A DNA stretch of 64,000 nt from an uncultured Oscillospiraceae bacterium (GCA_905197685.1 CAJJZS010000001.1:372001-436000); one strand, 5' to 3'; counted from the first letter of the stretch, positions 23,992-32,494 are shown. Made by a program: numbers and translations. The notes: generated from the letters alone by a model not told the origin.

Positions 23992-24895
23992 TTTGGACGG
24001 AATTATTATTATGGACAAACCAAAGGATTTTACCTCCTTTGATATGGTGGCAAAGATGCGCCGCTTGTTGGGAACACGCAAGGTAGGGCACGCAGGAACG
24101 CTTGACCCGATGGCAACCGGCGTTCTGCCGATTTTTGTGGGAAGAGCAACAAAATGCTGCGATATTCTTCCAAATCAGAATAAGCGGTATACTGCGGAAT
24201 TTGAATTGGGATATACCACCGATACGCTTGATGCAACCGGAAGGGTGCTGACAAGAAATGAAGTGTCGGCAGGAAAAGAAGATGTTTGCAGGGCATTAGA
24301 ATCCTTTCGGGGAGAGATTATGCAGCTGCCACCGATGTATTCTGCGATTCAGATAAACGGAAAGCGTTTGTATGATTTGGCTCGTCAGGGAATCGAAATC
24401 GAACGGGAAAAACGTCCGGTTACTGTCACCCGCTTGGAATTGTTGGAAAGTGACGAGCAAAATCATCGTTATCGGATTGATGTTGCCTGTTCCAAAGGAA
24501 CCTATATCCGAACTCTCTGCGCCGATATTGGAGAAGCATTGGGATGCGGAGCGACGATGACGCAGCTGCGTCGGACAGAAGCAGCCGGATTTTCTCTTGA
24601 GGACAGTCTTACCTTAGAACAGGCAGAGATTCTTTCCCAAAACGGAGAGTTGGAACAGCGTTTACTGCCGATTTCAGCTTTATTTACTGAGCTTCCCCGA
24701 TTGGTTCTTTCTGAAAAACAGGAAAAATTATATCGAAACGGTGTGAAGCTGGATCTTTCCCGCTTATCTATTGCGGAAGAGCAGGGAAACAGCGATATTT
24801 TTGTTGAATCCAAAGACGGAACTTTTCTCGGAATCAGCGTTGCTGATTGGGAAAAAGGAGAATTAAAATTAAAAAAACTGTTTGCTTTGCTGTAA
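23984..24895 (+). CDS. truB: tRNA pseudouridine(55) synthase TruB
   Basis: Makes the universal pseudouridine 55 in the tRNA T-loop. 303 aa. The catalytic Asp is in KVGHAGTLDPMATGVLP; also the tRNA-binding MYSAIQINGKRLYDLARQG and the RTLCADIGEALG block typical of TruB II forms. Start taken as the GTG at 23984 within the nrnA end, with an alternative TTG at 23993; the N-terminus SNLDGIIIMDKPKDFTS fits homologues. Last gene of the translation operon, followed by a terminator. Confidence 0.95.
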   Translation: MSNLDGIIIMDKPKDFTSFDMVAKMRRLLGTRKVGHAGTLDPMATGVLPIFVGRATKCCDILPNQNKRYTAEFELGYTTDTLDATGRVLTRNEVSAGKEDVCRALESFRGEIMQLPPMYSAIQINGKRLYDLARQGIEIEREKRPVTVTRLELLESDEQNHRYRIDVACSKGTYIRTLCADIGEALGCGATMTQLRRTEAAGFSLEDSLTLEQAEILSQNGELEQRLLPISALFTELPRLVLSEKQEKLYRNGVKLDLSRLSIAEEQGNSDIFVESKDGTFLGISVADWEKGELKLKKLFALL

Positions 24896-24934
24896 CAAAA
24901 AGAGGTTCGATATTTTTTCGGACCTCTTTTTTCT
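24896..24934 (+). terminator. Terminator of the rimP-truB operon
   Basis: Stem AAAAAGAGGT / ACCTCTTTTT around a T-rich loop (with TTCGA/TCGG closing), followed by a T-run. Confidence 0.88.
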
Positions 24935-24998
24935 GTATCTTTTTTCATTTTTGTTTATTTTGTAAGTTTTTTTAAGGTTTTATTGTGTAATAAAAATA

Positions 24999-25027
24999 TT
25001 GTCGAAAAAAGTATGATATGATATAAT
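24999..25027 (+). promoter_or_regulatory. Promoter upstream of the ABC exporter
   Basis: TTGTCG, 17-nt spacer, TATAAT. It leaves a long leader (~220 nt) before the transporter start, containing two tiny ORFs. Confidence 0.65.
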
Positions 25028-25076
25028 AATTGAAGCGCGGTCAAACAGTGTGTGAGGAAAGAAAAAAGGAAGGGGA

Positions 25077-25139
25077 ATGACTCAAAAAGAAATGAAAAAA
25101 GAAAGAGAAATAAACAAAACATCTTGTAAGATGAATTAG
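25077..25139 (+). CDS. Possible 20-residue peptide ORF before the ABC exporter
   Basis: ATG to TAG, 20 residues, very hydrophilic (many Lys and Glu) with one Cys near the end. GGAAGGGG lies directly before the ATG, a ribosome binding site as good as those of real genes nearby. It could be a regulatory leader peptide or an exported product of the adjacent transporter; no precedent recognised and no coding-bias test possible at this length. Confidence 0.35.
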   Translation: MTQKEMKKEREINKTSCKMN

Positions 25140-25164
25140 GATTAAAATTTTCTTGTGACGGAAA

Positions 25165-25260
25165 ATGATAATCGAAAGAATGAAAAATCAACAACACAGC
25201 AGGATAATTTTTATTCCGCCATCTTTTGACAAAACAGGTAAAGGAGGAGAAATAAGATGA
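25165..25260 (+). CDS. Possible 31-residue ORF overlapping the ABC exporter start
   Basis: ATG to TGA; the TGA overlaps the transporter ATG (ATGA), the usual arrangement for translational coupling. The ribosome binding site is weak (GACGGA). Basic peptide with a hydrophobic centre (RIIFIPPSFD). The AAAGGAGGAG that serves the transporter is translated within it. Could be chance. Confidence 0.25.
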   Translation: MIIERMKNQQHSRIIFIPPSFDKTGKGGEIR

Positions 25261-26816
25261 AACACTATGTTTTAAAAATGTGGAAAACCATCACAATCAA
25301 AATTGTAACAGCCTTTATTTCCATCATCGGAATTGCCGCTATGCCATACATCACAAAGATGTTGTTTGACTATGATTTTTCCAAAGGAGCAAAAGGGGCG
25401 GCGATTATCGTTATGCTTTATATTGCTGCGATTGCAGTCGGTATGCTTTTTGAATATATCAGCCAGCGACACGCATGGAAAATTGATTTGGAATTTAACA
25501 CTATGATGAAGCAGGATTTATTCGATTCTCTGCTTTCCAAGAATTATTCTTCCTTTAAGAAATATGATATTTCAGATTATATTTCTTTTTTTAATAACGA
25601 TGTTCAGGTATGTAAGCAGTATATCTCAAGCTGGGTTGGAATTATACAAACCGTTCTTCAGCTGTTTGTTTATGGATTTTTTCTCTTTAATCTCGACTAT
25701 CGTCTTGCGATTGTGATTATTTTAAGCTCATTTTTGAGCTTAATTGTGCCGAAACTGACCGGAAAAGAACTTGGAAAACGCAAAGATGTTCATTTAACGG
25801 GAATGGCGGCTTATACCGATTCTATCCGTGACCTGCTGTCGGGTTTTCGCTTTGTGAACAACGAAACCAGACAGAATATTTCCGAGCGCCACAAAGAAGT
25901 TTTGGTAGATACCGAAGAAAAACAGTATCATTTCGGAAAGTTTAATACCCTGACAAATGTTGTAACGGGAAGCAGTATGTATTTTCTGGAATGGGTTGTA
26001 TTTGCGATTATCGGAGTTTTGCTGTTCCAAGGGGAAATTACTGTCGGTATCGCCAGCGCGGCATTGGGGTATATTCAATCGTTCTGTTATCCGGTCGCTT
26101 ATATCCTGAAAGAAATTAACAATGTCAATGCCTGCCGTTCTGCAACGAAGAAGATGATCCCGTTGATTGATGAAAAAGTTCCTCAGCTTCCTTCCGTATC
26201 AGAATTTCAGTCCTCGATTGAATTTCAGGATGTATCGGTAACTTTGGGCGATTTCACATTTTCCCATTTTTCTCATACCTTTGAAAAAGGAAAGAAATAT
26301 GCGATTGTGGGACCGAGTGGAACAGGAAAATCCACTATTTTCAATCTGTTAATGCAGTATTTAACCCCGCAAGAGGGTAAAATTTTGATTGACGGAAAGC
26401 CGATTGCCGGGAAAGATACCAGCAAAATTATGATTTGCGTGAACCAGTTTGAACATATTTTCCACGCATCTTTCAGCGAAAATACCACAGTATTCGGAAC
26501 CTATTCTGAGGAAGCGGTGCAAAAAACGCTGAATTATTTCAATAATGATAAGGTAAACAGTTTGACCGAAAAAGACAATGCGCAGGATTTAAGCGGCGGT
26601 GAAAACCAGATGATGCAGTTGGTTCGCGCAATCGCGGCAGAAAAACAGATTATTCTGATGGACGAATCTTTTTCCGCTGTAGATACGGCAAACACAAAAC
26701 AGTTGCAGCAGAAATTGTTAGAGTTGGATAAAACCATTCTTTTCATCACACACGATGTGTCGGAAGAAAACCTCAAATACTTTGATGAAGTAGTGACACT
26801 TTTGCCAAAAAAATAA
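25257..26816 (+). CDS. ABC transporter, fused permease and ATPase (exporter-type half transporter)
   Basis: 519 aa. The N-terminal ~300 residues carry five to six membrane helices of the type I exporter fold; the C-terminal ABC domain has GPSGTGKST (Walker A), LSGGENQMMQLVRAIA (signature) and QIILMDESFSAVD (Walker B), then THDVS. The nucleotide-binding domain is short, with an abbreviated segment before the signature. No peptidase C39 domain. The permease part resembles bacteriocin or peptide/lipid exporters of gut Clostridia. It probably works as a homodimer. Preceded by AAAGGAGGAG and two tiny ORFs. Substrate unknown. Confidence 0.87.
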   Translation: MKHYVLKMWKTITIKIVTAFISIIGIAAMPYITKMLFDYDFSKGAKGAAIIVMLYIAAIAVGMLFEYISQRHAWKIDLEFNTMMKQDLFDSLLSKNYSSFKKYDISDYISFFNNDVQVCKQYISSWVGIIQTVLQLFVYGFFLFNLDYRLAIVIILSSFLSLIVPKLTGKELGKRKDVHLTGMAAYTDSIRDLLSGFRFVNNETRQNISERHKEVLVDTEEKQYHFGKFNTLTNVVTGSSMYFLEWVVFAIIGVLLFQGEITVGIASAALGYIQSFCYPVAYILKEINNVNACRSATKKMIPLIDEKVPQLPSVSEFQSSIEFQDVSVTLGDFTFSHFSHTFEKGKKYAIVGPSGTGKSTIFNLLMQYLTPQEGKILIDGKPIAGKDTSKIMICVNQFEHIFHASFSENTTVFGTYSEEAVQKTLNYFNNDKVNSLTEKDNAQDLSGGENQMMQLVRAIAAEKQIILMDESFSAVDTANTKQLQQKLLELDKTILFITHDVSEENLKYFDEVVTLLPKK

Positions 26817-26865
26817 TAAATCATTGGTTTAAAGCGTTAAATTTTTAAAAACAGGCTTTTAGCTC

Positions 26866-26894
26866 TTGATTTTTAGTTCGTACTTTAGTATTAT
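26866..26894 (+). promoter_or_regulatory. Promoter of the aroF-tyrA-aroQ operon
   Basis: TTGATT, 17-nt spacer, TATTAT (a second candidate -10, TATACT, is three bases further). The spacer and -10 lie inside the left arm of a large inverted repeat, so binding of a repressor to that arm would block RNA polymerase. Confidence 0.5.
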
Positions 26895-26937
26895 ACTTTG
26901 TGTAACAGAAAAAATACTGAAGTACGAACTTTTTTAT
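26875..26937 (+). terminator. Long inverted repeat: terminator of the ABC exporter, possible operator
   Basis: AGTTCGTACTTTAGTATT (26875-26892) pairs with AATACTGAAGTACGAACT (26913-26930), one mismatch in 18, followed by TTTTTT. As RNA from the exporter gene it forms a terminator with a 20-nt loop. As DNA, its left arm overlaps the aroF promoter, so it may also be a protein-binding operator. The GTACT/AGTAC content is faintly like Trp-repressor operators (weak). Confidence 0.7.
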
Positions 26938-26978
26938 TGTTTGTACCGATTGGATAAAAATAGAGGAGAGATAGTAAA

Positions 26979-27986
26979 ATGATCGTTATTATGAAGCCGT
27001 CCGCAACCCCTTGTCAGATTGACGGACTGAAAAAAGAATTTGAAAGTTTGGGTCTGCAAATTCACCTGTCGCAGGGGGTAAACACCACTCTGATGGGATT
27101 GGTGGGAGATACCACCCGGATTGATATGGGAAAAATTGCTTCTATGGATATTGTGGAAGAAGTAAAGCGGATTCAGGAACCCTATAAAAAGGCAAACAGA
27201 AAATTTCACCCGCAAAACACAGTGATTCGGGTGGGCGATGCTGTTATCGGCGGCGGAGATTTCCAGGTAATTGCAGGACCTTGTTCGGTAGAAACACCGG
27301 AACAGATTTGTGAAGTTGCCTGCGCGGTCAAATCGTCGGGAGCTGCGCTGCTTCGAGGAGGAGCGTTTAAACCACGTACTTCCCCTTATGCCTTTCAGGG
27401 ATTAAGAGGAGAGGGAATCGAACTTCTTTCTCAGGCAAAAAAAGAAACAGGACTTCCGATTGTAACCGAAATTATGAGCTATGAAGATATTGATTTATTC
27501 CAAAATGTCGATATCATTCAGGTTGGAGCAAGAAATATGCAGAACTTTGAGCTGCTCAAACAACTTGGATGTTTAAACAAACCGATTTTGCTCAAACGCG
27601 GAATGTCTGCCACCATAGAAGAGTTTTTGATGAGCGCGGAATATATTATGGCGCAGGGCAACGAACAGGTTATCTTGTGTGAACGGGGAATCAGAACCTT
27701 TGAAACCAAAACAAGAAATACCTTGGATTTGTCGGCGGTACCGATGCTCAAAAAACTGTCCCATCTTCCTGTCTTGATTGACCCGAGCCATGCAACCGGA
27801 ATTCCGTGGATGGTAGAACCGATGACTCTGGCTGCAATTGCCGCAGGAGCAGACGGTGTGATGATTGAAGTACACAACAATCCGCAAAAAGCGTTGTGTG
27901 ACGGAGCGCAGTCGCTGCGTCCGGATCAGTTTGATTCTTTGATGAAAAAAGTAAAGAAAACAGCGGCATTTTTTAAAACGCTGTAA
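26979..27986 (+). CDS. aroF: 3-deoxy-7-phosphoheptulonate (DAHP) synthase, type I-beta
   Basis: First step of the shikimate pathway: phosphoenolpyruvate plus erythrose 4-phosphate to DAHP. 335 aa: an N-terminal ferredoxin-like regulatory domain (1-~70) of the Thermotoga-like class, then the barrel with IAGPCSVET, RGGAFKPRTSPYAFQG, QVGARNMQNFELLK and LIDPSHATG (metal and substrate residues). The ACT-like domain implies feedback by aromatic amino acids in relatives. First gene of a three-gene aromatic operon, ribosome binding site AGAGGAGAG. Confidence 0.96.
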   Translation: MIVIMKPSATPCQIDGLKKEFESLGLQIHLSQGVNTTLMGLVGDTTRIDMGKIASMDIVEEVKRIQEPYKKANRKFHPQNTVIRVGDAVIGGGDFQVIAGPCSVETPEQICEVACAVKSSGAALLRGGAFKPRTSPYAFQGLRGEGIELLSQAKKETGLPIVTEIMSYEDIDLFQNVDIIQVGARNMQNFELLKQLGCLNKPILLKRGMSATIEEFLMSAEYIMAQGNEQVILCERGIRTFETKTRNTLDLSAVPMLKKLSHLPVLIDPSHATGIPWMVEPMTLAAIAAGADGVMIEVHNNPQKALCDGAQSLRPDQFDSLMKKVKKTAAFFKTL

Positions 27987-28004
27987 GATAAGGGAAGTGT
28001 TAAA

Positions 28005-28841
28005 ATGAGCCAGACAATCGGGATTGTCGGTTTGGGATTGATTGGCGCATCCTTTGCAAAATCGTTGCAAAAAAATACGGAAGATACGATATTGGGCTGG
28101 GACATTGATGAAAACACCATGAGTCAAGCGTTAACTGAAGGAACGATAGACGCGTCGATTGAGGATTATTCTGCATTGGATTTGTTGATTGTTGCTCTGT
28201 TTCCAAAAGCGGCGGTGGATTTTATCGAAACACATATTTCTCAACTAAAAAAGGGCTGCATTGTGATGGATATTTGTGGGGTGAAAAAAGCAATTACCTC
28301 GCAGGTTGCTCAGTTGTGTAAAAGTCATCGGGTTGAATTTATCGGCGGACATCCGATGGCGGGAAAAGAGCGTTGGGGTTATCAAAACTCAAATGAGGAT
28401 TTGTTTTGTCGCGCAAGCATGATTCTTACCCCGATTTTTACAGATTCTTGGGCATTGGAACGGGTGCAGTCCCTTTGCAAAGCGATTGGATTTGAACGAG
28501 TTGTTTTTACCGACCCGGAAAGCCATGATAAAATGATTGGCTATACTTCACAGTTGGCGCATATTCTTTCCAACGCTTATATTAAAAATCCGCTTTGTAT
28601 GAATTATAAAGGTTATACGGGAGGCAGCTTTCAGGACTTAACCCGTGTGGCAAAACTGAATCCGGTAATGTGGAGCGAATTATTTTTGTTAAACCGTCAA
28701 AATTTGCTGGACGATTTGGATGTGTTAATCTGTGCTTTGCAGGAGTATCGCCATGCGATTGCCGAGCAGGACGAACCGCGATTAACACAGCTTTTGGCAG
28801 ACGGAAGCAGGGTAAAAGAAGCTCTGGACCGGGAAGAGTAG
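28005..28841 (+). CDS. tyrA: Prephenate dehydrogenase
   Basis: Oxidative decarboxylation of prephenate to 4-hydroxyphenylpyruvate, for tyrosine. 278 aa, no ACT domain. N-terminal Rossmann fold with GIVGLGLIGASFAKSL, the mid-protein GGHPMAGKERWGY and the catalytic-site block MIGYTSQLAHILSNAY. 18 nt from aroF and 12 nt from the chorismate mutase gene, so DAHP synthase, TyrA and mutase form a compact tyrosine-directed unit. Confidence 0.95.
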   Translation: MSQTIGIVGLGLIGASFAKSLQKNTEDTILGWDIDENTMSQALTEGTIDASIEDYSALDLLIVALFPKAAVDFIETHISQLKKGCIVMDICGVKKAITSQVAQLCKSHRVEFIGGHPMAGKERWGYQNSNEDLFCRASMILTPIFTDSWALERVQSLCKAIGFERVVFTDPESHDKMIGYTSQLAHILSNAYIKNPLCMNYKGYTGGSFQDLTRVAKLNPVMWSELFLLNRQNLLDDLDVLICALQEYRHAIAEQDEPRLTQLLADGSRVKEALDREE

Positions 28842-28853
28842 GAGGAAGCGCAG

Positions 28854-29138
28854 ATGGATTTAGAACAAATCAGAACTAAAATTGACCGTTTGGATTCTCA
28901 AATTGCCGCTTTGCTGACCGAACGAATGGAACTGACCAATGCGGTAGCTGCGTATAAAAAAGAAAATCATCTTCCGGTTTATCATCCGCAAAGGGAACAA
29001 CAGGTGATTGAAAAAGTTTGCAGTCTGACAAAAAAGGAATATCAAAGCGCCTTGACCGAGATTTATCGGTGTATTATGGAGGAAAGCAAAAAGAATCAGC
29101 GCAGTTTGATTTCCGATTCGGAGGAAATCGAAAAATAA
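28854..29138 (+). CDS. Chorismate mutase, AroQ class
   Basis: Converts chorismate to prephenate. 94 aa all-helical monofunctional AroQ: MDLEQIRTKIDRLDSQIAALL, the active-site Arg in YHPQREQQVIEKV, and a C-terminal IYRCIMEESKKNQ. In E. coli-type enzymes the same domain is fused to TyrA or PheA; here it is separate and follows tyrA by 12 nt. GGAGGAAG lies 7 nt before the ATG. Confidence 0.94.
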   Translation: MDLEQIRTKIDRLDSQIAALLTERMELTNAVAAYKKENHLPVYHPQREQQVIEKVCSLTKKEYQSALTEIYRCIMEESKKNQRSLISDSEEIEK

Positions 29139-29139
29139 A

Positions 29140-29184
29140 GACAGCTGAAAAAGAAATATTTTGCTGTTTTTATAATTTTTTTAA
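29140..29184 (+). terminator. Probable terminator of the aromatic operon
   Basis: ACAGC ... AAAA / TTTT GCTGT with an A-rich loop and following TTTTTATAATTTTTTT. The stem is weak, but the position directly after the chorismate mutase stop and before a new promoter supports it. Confidence 0.5.
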
Positions 29185-29192
29185 AAAAGTGC

Positions 29193-29221
29193 TTGACAAT
29201 AAAAAAAGAATGTGCTTTAAT
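29193..29221 (+). promoter_or_regulatory. Promoter of the Trp T-box / trpXYZ operon
   Basis: Consensus TTGACA, 17-nt spacer, TTTAAT; transcription would begin just before the T-box stem I. Confidence 0.85.
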
Positions 29222-29229
29222 AAGTGCAA

Positions 29230-29502
29230 GCAAAAAAACAAACCGTTGATAGGGAGATAAAACTAATCACGACCTCACAGAGAGCCGAGGGAGCTGAGAT
29301 TTCGGCAGGAAACGAGTTAGACAAATGGACCCTTGAGGGCAGGGCGAACGGATAAATTCCAAGTATCCTCTGACGCTGTGACCGGCGTTATCGGTCAGGA
29401 ATGTGTTGGCATTCTGTTTGAGGTGGGCGTATCATACGCCAATCAAGGTGGTACCGCAGATTTGAAGCATCTGTCCTTGTATGGGGGACGGATGCTTTTT
29501 TA
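29230..29502 (+). promoter_or_regulatory. T-box riboswitch, tryptophan-specific
   Basis: Leader RNA that senses uncharged tRNA. The T-box sequence AAGGTGGTACCGC is at 29445-29457; stem I carries AGAGAGCCG/GCTGAGA-type loop motifs (29278-29298), and the specifier context AAATGGACCCTTGAG puts UGG (Trp) at 29326-29328. The competing terminator is GCATCTGTCC/GGACGGATGC at 29467-29495 followed by six T. The bulge UGGU is compatible with the tRNA 3' end. With low charged tRNA-Trp the antiterminator forms and trpXYZ is transcribed. The specifier was read by eye. Confidence 0.92.
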
Positions 29503-29584
29503 TTTTCCGAAACCCTGCCGGAAAACAAAAGCCGACTCGATCAAGAAACAGGCAAAGACCTGAATTTGAAGGAGTTGTGTGAAA

Positions 29585-30556
29585 ATGAAAAAAATGATGA
29601 GTATGGTGTTGGCAGTATTAATGGCTATGACGGTATCGGGCTGCGGAACAGAGGACAGGGATTCGGAAAAAGTAAAAATCGGTGTGGTGCAGATTATGGA
29701 ACATCGCTCGCTTGACCTGATTCGGGATTCTTTTTTAGAGGAAATGAACTCCTTGGGTTATACCGAAGACAACGTAACCTATGATATTCAAAATGCACAG
29801 GGAGAACAAAGCAATTTAAGTACGATTTGTAAAAAGTTTGTGGGTGACGAGGTAGATTTGATTGTTGCAATCGCTACCCCAACCGCACAGGCAGCGGCAG
29901 CAGCGACGCAGGAAATTCCGATTGTATTCTCTGCTGTTACCGATCCGGTAGAAGCAAAACTGATGACCGATATGGAAAAACCGGATAGAAATGTGACCGG
30001 AACTTCGGACGCAATTCCGGTTGACAAGGTAATGCAACTGTGTAAAGAGTTGACTCCGGATGTTCAGAAAATTGGATTTTTATACACTTCATCGGAAATC
30101 AATGCACAAATTACAGCAGAAAAAGCGATAAAAGAAGCTGAAAAAATGGGCTATCAAACCAAAACTTCTGTAATCAGCGAGGTATCAGAGCTTCAACAGG
30201 CGGCACAGTCCTTAGCGCAGCAAACAGACGCAATTTATGTTCCGATTGATAATACGATTGCCCAGGCAATGCAGATTTTATCTCAGATAGGAATTGATTA
30301 TCAAATTCCTATCTATACCGGAGCAGATTCTATGGTAAACGATGGGGGATTTGCGACAGTCGGCATTGAATATACCGAATTGGGGAAACAAACCGCTCAA
30401 ATAGCCAAAAAAGTTTTGGATGGTACGCCGATTTCCGAGATACCGGCTCAGACGATGAACCGTTTCGGAATTTTTATCAATTCCCAAACAGCTCAAAAAA
30501 TCGGTATTGCAATACCGGAAGAAATCAAACGGCAGGCAACCGTTTTGGGAGAATAA
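29585..30556 (+). CDS. trpX: Tryptophan ABC transporter, substrate-binding lipoprotein
   Basis: Extracellular binding component of the TrpXYZ uptake system, family of putative ABC substrate-binding proteins (PF04392 type). 323 aa. Lipoprotein signal with KK, hydrophobic core and lipobox VSGC; mature part begins GTEDRDSEKVKIGVVQIMEH and has two periplasmic-binding lobes (IVFSAVTDPVEAKLM, YTGADSMVNDGGFATVG). The start is the ATG at 29585; a GTG two codons earlier is also possible, as AAGGAG at 29569-29574 lies between the usual spacings. Tryptophan specificity comes from the T-box. Confidence 0.9.
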   Translation: MKKMMSMVLAVLMAMTVSGCGTEDRDSEKVKIGVVQIMEHRSLDLIRDSFLEEMNSLGYTEDNVTYDIQNAQGEQSNLSTICKKFVGDEVDLIVAIATPTAQAAAAATQEIPIVFSAVTDPVEAKLMTDMEKPDRNVTGTSDAIPVDKVMQLCKELTPDVQKIGFLYTSSEINAQITAEKAIKEAEKMGYQTKTSVISEVSELQQAAQSLAQQTDAIYVPIDNTIAQAMQILSQIGIDYQIPIYTGADSMVNDGGFATVGIEYTELGKQTAQIAKKVLDGTPISEIPAQTMNRFGIFINSQTAQKIGIAIPEEIKRQATVLGE

Positions 30557-30569
30557 GGGGGAAAGAAAA

Positions 30570-31499
30570 ATGAGTTTTTATTCCTTTTTATCCGCAATCG
30601 AATTGGGGTTGATTTATTCTTTGACAGCGTTGGGGTTGTTCCTTTCTTACCGTATTTTAAATGTACCGGATTTAACGGCAGACGGCAGCTTTACCTTAGG
30701 AGCGGCGACAGCGATTGTTTTTACTTTAATGGGGCATCCGATTTTTGGTATTTTTGCGGCAGCCTTGGCAGGAGCTTTATCGGGGTTGGTGACGGCATTT
30801 TTACAGACTAAGATGAAAATTCAGCCGATTTTGGCAGGAATTATTACGATGACGGCTCTGTATTCCATCAATCTGATGGTAATGGATAATAAAGCAAATT
30901 TGTCCATTACATCGGAACAAAGCCTGTATACTGCGGTCGGTCAGCTGGTTGGAAAGAAAGCGCAGGGAATGGTTCTTTCATTTATGACAGCGGCAGGGGT
31001 CATGATTCTGCTTGTTCTGTTTTTTCATACCCGTTTGGGTTTATGCGTGCGGGCAACCGGGGATAATGAAGAGATGGTTCGTTCTTCCTCTGTCAATGCA
31101 GATGGAATGAAGGCAATCGGTTTAGCAACAGCCAACGCTTGCATTGCCCTTTCCGGAGCGATGATTGCGCATTATAACTGCTATGCAGAGGTAAAAATGG
31201 GAATCGGAATGGTAGTGATCGGATTGGCTTCTTTAATTATCGGGGAAATTGCAGTAGAATTGTTTGCAAAGAATAAAACAATTTTTCTTTCCGTTTTTGC
31301 CGCAGTCATCGGTTCTGTTTTGTATCGGTTGATTATTGCGCAGGCGTTGGAAATGAATTTTTCCGCCTCTTGTTTAAAACTGATTACCGCTGTTATTGTG
31401 GCGGCGGCGATGTCCTATCCGGCTGTTCGGGAAACGATAGAATTTTATCGAAAAAGAAGGGGGAGAAAAGCAGATGTTGAAGCTGCAAAACATCAGTAA
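30570..31499 (+). CDS. trpY: Tryptophan ABC transporter, permease
   Basis: 309 aa integral membrane protein of the branched-chain-type (LivH-like) permease family, eight or more helices. N-terminal block ALGLFLSYRILNVPDLTADG and central GLATANACIALSGAMIAHYN are typical of TrpY-like permeases. Start ATG at 30570 with AAGGGGGAAAG upstream; the longer ORF start overlaps trpX and has no ribosome binding site. A single permease gene suggests a homodimer. Overlaps trpZ by 26 nt. Confidence 0.9.
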   Translation: MSFYSFLSAIELGLIYSLTALGLFLSYRILNVPDLTADGSFTLGAATAIVFTLMGHPIFGIFAAALAGALSGLVTAFLQTKMKIQPILAGIITMTALYSINLMVMDNKANLSITSEQSLYTAVGQLVGKKAQGMVLSFMTAAGVMILLVLFFHTRLGLCVRATGDNEEMVRSSSVNADGMKAIGLATANACIALSGAMIAHYNCYAEVKMGIGMVVIGLASLIIGEIAVELFAKNKTIFLSVFAAVIGSVLYRLIIAQALEMNFSASCLKLITAVIVAAAMSYPAVRETIEFYRKRRGRKADVEAAKHQ

Positions 31500-32268
31500 A
31501 ACCTTTTATGCGGGAACAGTCAATGAGAAGCAAGCGATTTGTTCGTTGAATCTGCAAGTGAATGACGGGGATTTTGTCACGGTAATCGGTTCAAATGGGG
31601 CGGGAAAGTCCACTTTGTTTCAGTTAATTGCGGGAACACTTTTCCCGGACAGCGGAAACATTTTCATGGATGGAAAGGATATTACATTTGCTCCGGAATA
31701 CCGAAGAGCAAAGCAGATTGGAAGAATTTTTCAAGACCCGATGAAAGGAACTGCTCCTTCGATGACTGTGGAAGAAAATATGGCGCTTGCCTATGCCGGA
31801 GAGAGAAAATCAATCTTTTCGCTTGGAATCGGCAAAAAGGAACGGGAACTGTTTCGGGAAAAATTGGCTTCGCTTCATTTAGGGTTGGAGGACAGAATGA
31901 AATCTCCGATTGGTTTGCTTTCCGGCGGTCAGCGTCAGGCAATTTCCCTGTTAATGGCGACAATGTCCGTTCCCAAACTGCTGCTGCTTGATGAACATAC
32001 TGTAGCGTTAGATCCAAAAACAGCGCAGCAGGTATTGAGCTTAACAAAAGAAACGGTAGAATCGAACCGGATTTCTACTCTTATGATTACCCATGATATT
32101 AAGACAGCGTTATCAGTGGGAAATCGAACCATTATGATGGATGACGGAGAGATTATCATGGATTTACAGGGGAAAGAACGAGAAAAAATGACCGTTTCAG
32201 CCTTGTTGGAGATGTTCCAAAAAAAGGGAAAGGAAGGCACATTGAGCGACAGAATGTTACTGCAATAA
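31474..32268 (+). CDS. trpZ: Tryptophan ABC transporter, ATPase
   Basis: 264 aa ATP-binding cassette energising TrpXY. Walker A GSNGAGKST, Q-loop region IGRIFQDPMKGTAPSMTVEENM, signature LLSGGQRQAISL, Walker B LLLLDEHTVALD (His in place of the more usual Pro after Glu) and the switch His in MITHDI. The start overlaps the trpY end, with GGGGAGAAAAG inside trpY. The following 32269-32436 holds no gene that I can support; GGTTTTAT/ATAAAACC (32273/32333) may pair but is not a convincing terminator. Confidence 0.92.
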   Translation: MLKLQNISKTFYAGTVNEKQAICSLNLQVNDGDFVTVIGSNGAGKSTLFQLIAGTLFPDSGNIFMDGKDITFAPEYRRAKQIGRIFQDPMKGTAPSMTVEENMALAYAGERKSIFSLGIGKKERELFREKLASLHLGLEDRMKSPIGLLSGGQRQAISLLMATMSVPKLLLLDEHTVALDPKTAQQVLSLTKETVESNRISTLMITHDIKTALSVGNRTIMMDDGEIIMDLQGKEREKMTVSALLEMFQKKGKEGTLSDRMLLQ

Positions 32269-32436
32269 TCAGGTTTTATTTTCTCAGCCCCATCTTTTCA
32301 ATCGTTTTTTATCTAATAATCTGTTTTGAAAGATAAAACCTTTGTGTGTTTTGCGCATTTTAGGTAAGAAAAATGAGAGTGTTTCACAAAATAACAAGTC
32401 GATTAGAAGAATATACAAAAAATAAGGAAAAAATGA

Positions 32437-32465
32437 TTGAAATTTTTGACAAAAACAGATATAAT
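32437..32465 (+). promoter_or_regulatory. Promoter of cyuA
   Basis: TTGAAA, 17-nt spacer, TATAAT. It gives a leader of about 75 nt with two hairpins before the start codon. Confidence 0.75.
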
Positions 32466-32494
32466 AAACTTGATATTTATTTCTGTTTTGAAGG

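Noticed and set aside
29333..29563. 76-residue ORF in the trpX leader
   Set aside because: Occupies the T-box RNA; the conserved riboswitch elements explain the sequence.
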